Below, piece after piece: positions 30,233 to 30,732 of a DNA stretch of 30,732 nucleotides. The position numbers and the translations under genes are program-made. Numbering within the stretch: the stretch's first letter is position 1; the number at the start of each line of letters is the position of its first letter. The DNA is from Candidatus Helarchaeota archaeon (GTDB lineage: Archaea > Asgardarchaeota > Lokiarchaeia > Helarchaeales > HEL-GB-A), in the NCBI GenBank assembly GCA_013375455.1, contig JABXJT010000055.1:1-30732 (forward strand). Reading direction: 5' to 3'. The notes below the pieces were generated by a model. The model was not told where the DNA came from. It worked only from the letters and a program-made list of their open reading frames with translations, and ran no database searches.

Positions 30233-30439
30233 CCAAGTCTTGATAAACAGTTAAATCCCCTGTAAGTCTCCATTTGTTAGAATTTAATAGAAATTTGGAG
30301 CCTCAATAATAATCTACCATCTAAAATCGATGATTATTTAATTATATTTTCTTTCGGGAATTAATATTTTGCGAAAATATAAAATCTTGTGAAATGCGCC
30401 ATTAAATTTGTCTTTCAATTCGGTGACTCATATTATTTT

Positions 30440-30625
30440 TTAATGAGCTCTATCATATCTGCTTATCCACGTAATATCCCTAGTACATGGATGCTCTTTT
30501 CTTAGTGGAATTACCGACTGGAGGACGTTAAGCAATTCATCAGGAGCGTCGATGCTATCAAATCTAAGAGCTGAAGTAGTTCGCATGTAGAAGGCCGCGA
30601 AGTCCTCTGAGTCATCGCATTGCTC
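30440..30625 (-). pseudogene. Possible gene remnant or missed short ORF in the last 500 bases
   Basis: The stretch 30233-30732 has no complete gene. On the minus strand a 61-codon open frame ending at 30440 reads like real protein: DSEDFAAFYMRTTSALRFDS, then DAPDELLNVLQSVIPLRKEH and DITWISRYDRAH. It lacks a start codon near its 5' stop; the first ATG is 14 codons in. It may be the C-terminal end of a decayed gene. The rest of the stretch is AT-rich. TTTAAAT near 30714 may be a promoter for a gene beyond the window. Confidence 0.25.
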
Positions 30626-30732
30626 TCAATAAAAAATCAAAATATTTTTTATTTGTTTTTTTCATAATCCGCAAAAGTAATCTTTTCCGACAAAAATCAC
30701 CACATGGAAACATTTAAATCCCGCTGAGAGGC

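Overview
The window is archaeal chromosomal DNA. It encodes archaeal-type uL3, uL4 and eL40, an archaeal 7S SRP RNA, Nmd3, Rio1, a Dim2-type KH protein, a TtuA/NcsA tRNA thiolase, an EndoQ-type nuclease and a geranylgeranyl-reductase-family protein. The uL3 N terminus (GHRKKSAPRHGSLAY) resembles eukaryotic uL3. With moderate AT richness, long intergenic spacers and a giant repeat protein, this fits an Asgard (Promethearchaeota) or neighbouring lineage better than a methanogen or haloarchaeon. The lineage is inference only.

Layout. 1-900: a winged-helix regulator and a DUF2122/COG4080 protein. 980-1445: tRNA-Ser and, convergent to it, SRP RNA. 1484-2908: an unrecognised protein with two tandem PD-(D/E)XK-like domains. 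2980-5970 (minus): ttuA, a site-2 protease and cutA. 6040-8046: a small unknown gene and a MOP-family flippase. 8074-8310 (minus): tRNA-Glu and tRNA-Asn. 8422-11979 (minus): Dim2, Rio1, GGR-family and Nmd3, a tight ribosome-biogenesis cluster. 12079-16812: asd, a UPF0280/ApbE-like gene, an NfeD/ClpP-class membrane protease and EndoQ. 17027-19060: uL3-uL4 on plus, converging on a short eL40 gene. 19160-23605 (minus): an adenosylcobalamin-dependent acyl-CoA mutase locus (large subunit, B12 subunit, MeaB GTPase, corrinoid adenosyltransferase, DUF2284). 23780-30732: an accessory-looking AT-rich region with a ~1,513-residue protein made of about 34 helical repeats, small membrane proteins and unknown genes.

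The most striking result is a set of bulge-helix-bulge (BHB) introns. All three tRNA genes are interrupted: Ser after position 26, Glu in the variable region, Asn after position 8 and at the canonical 37/38 site. The large subunit of the mutase, which reads as three ORF fragments, is restored to one 574-codon frame by removing segments of 29 and 32 nt. Both can be folded as near-canonical BHB hairpins. The simplest reading is that the tRNA splicing endonuclease also matures this mRNA. Sequencing error or a pseudogene are the alternatives, but neither predicts the pairing seen.

The mutase also departs from methylmalonyl-CoA mutase at key positions (Phe for Tyr89, no Arg207 equivalent, His244 replaced), so its substrate is probably different. 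A perfect 10-1-10 palindrome lies over its predicted promoter.
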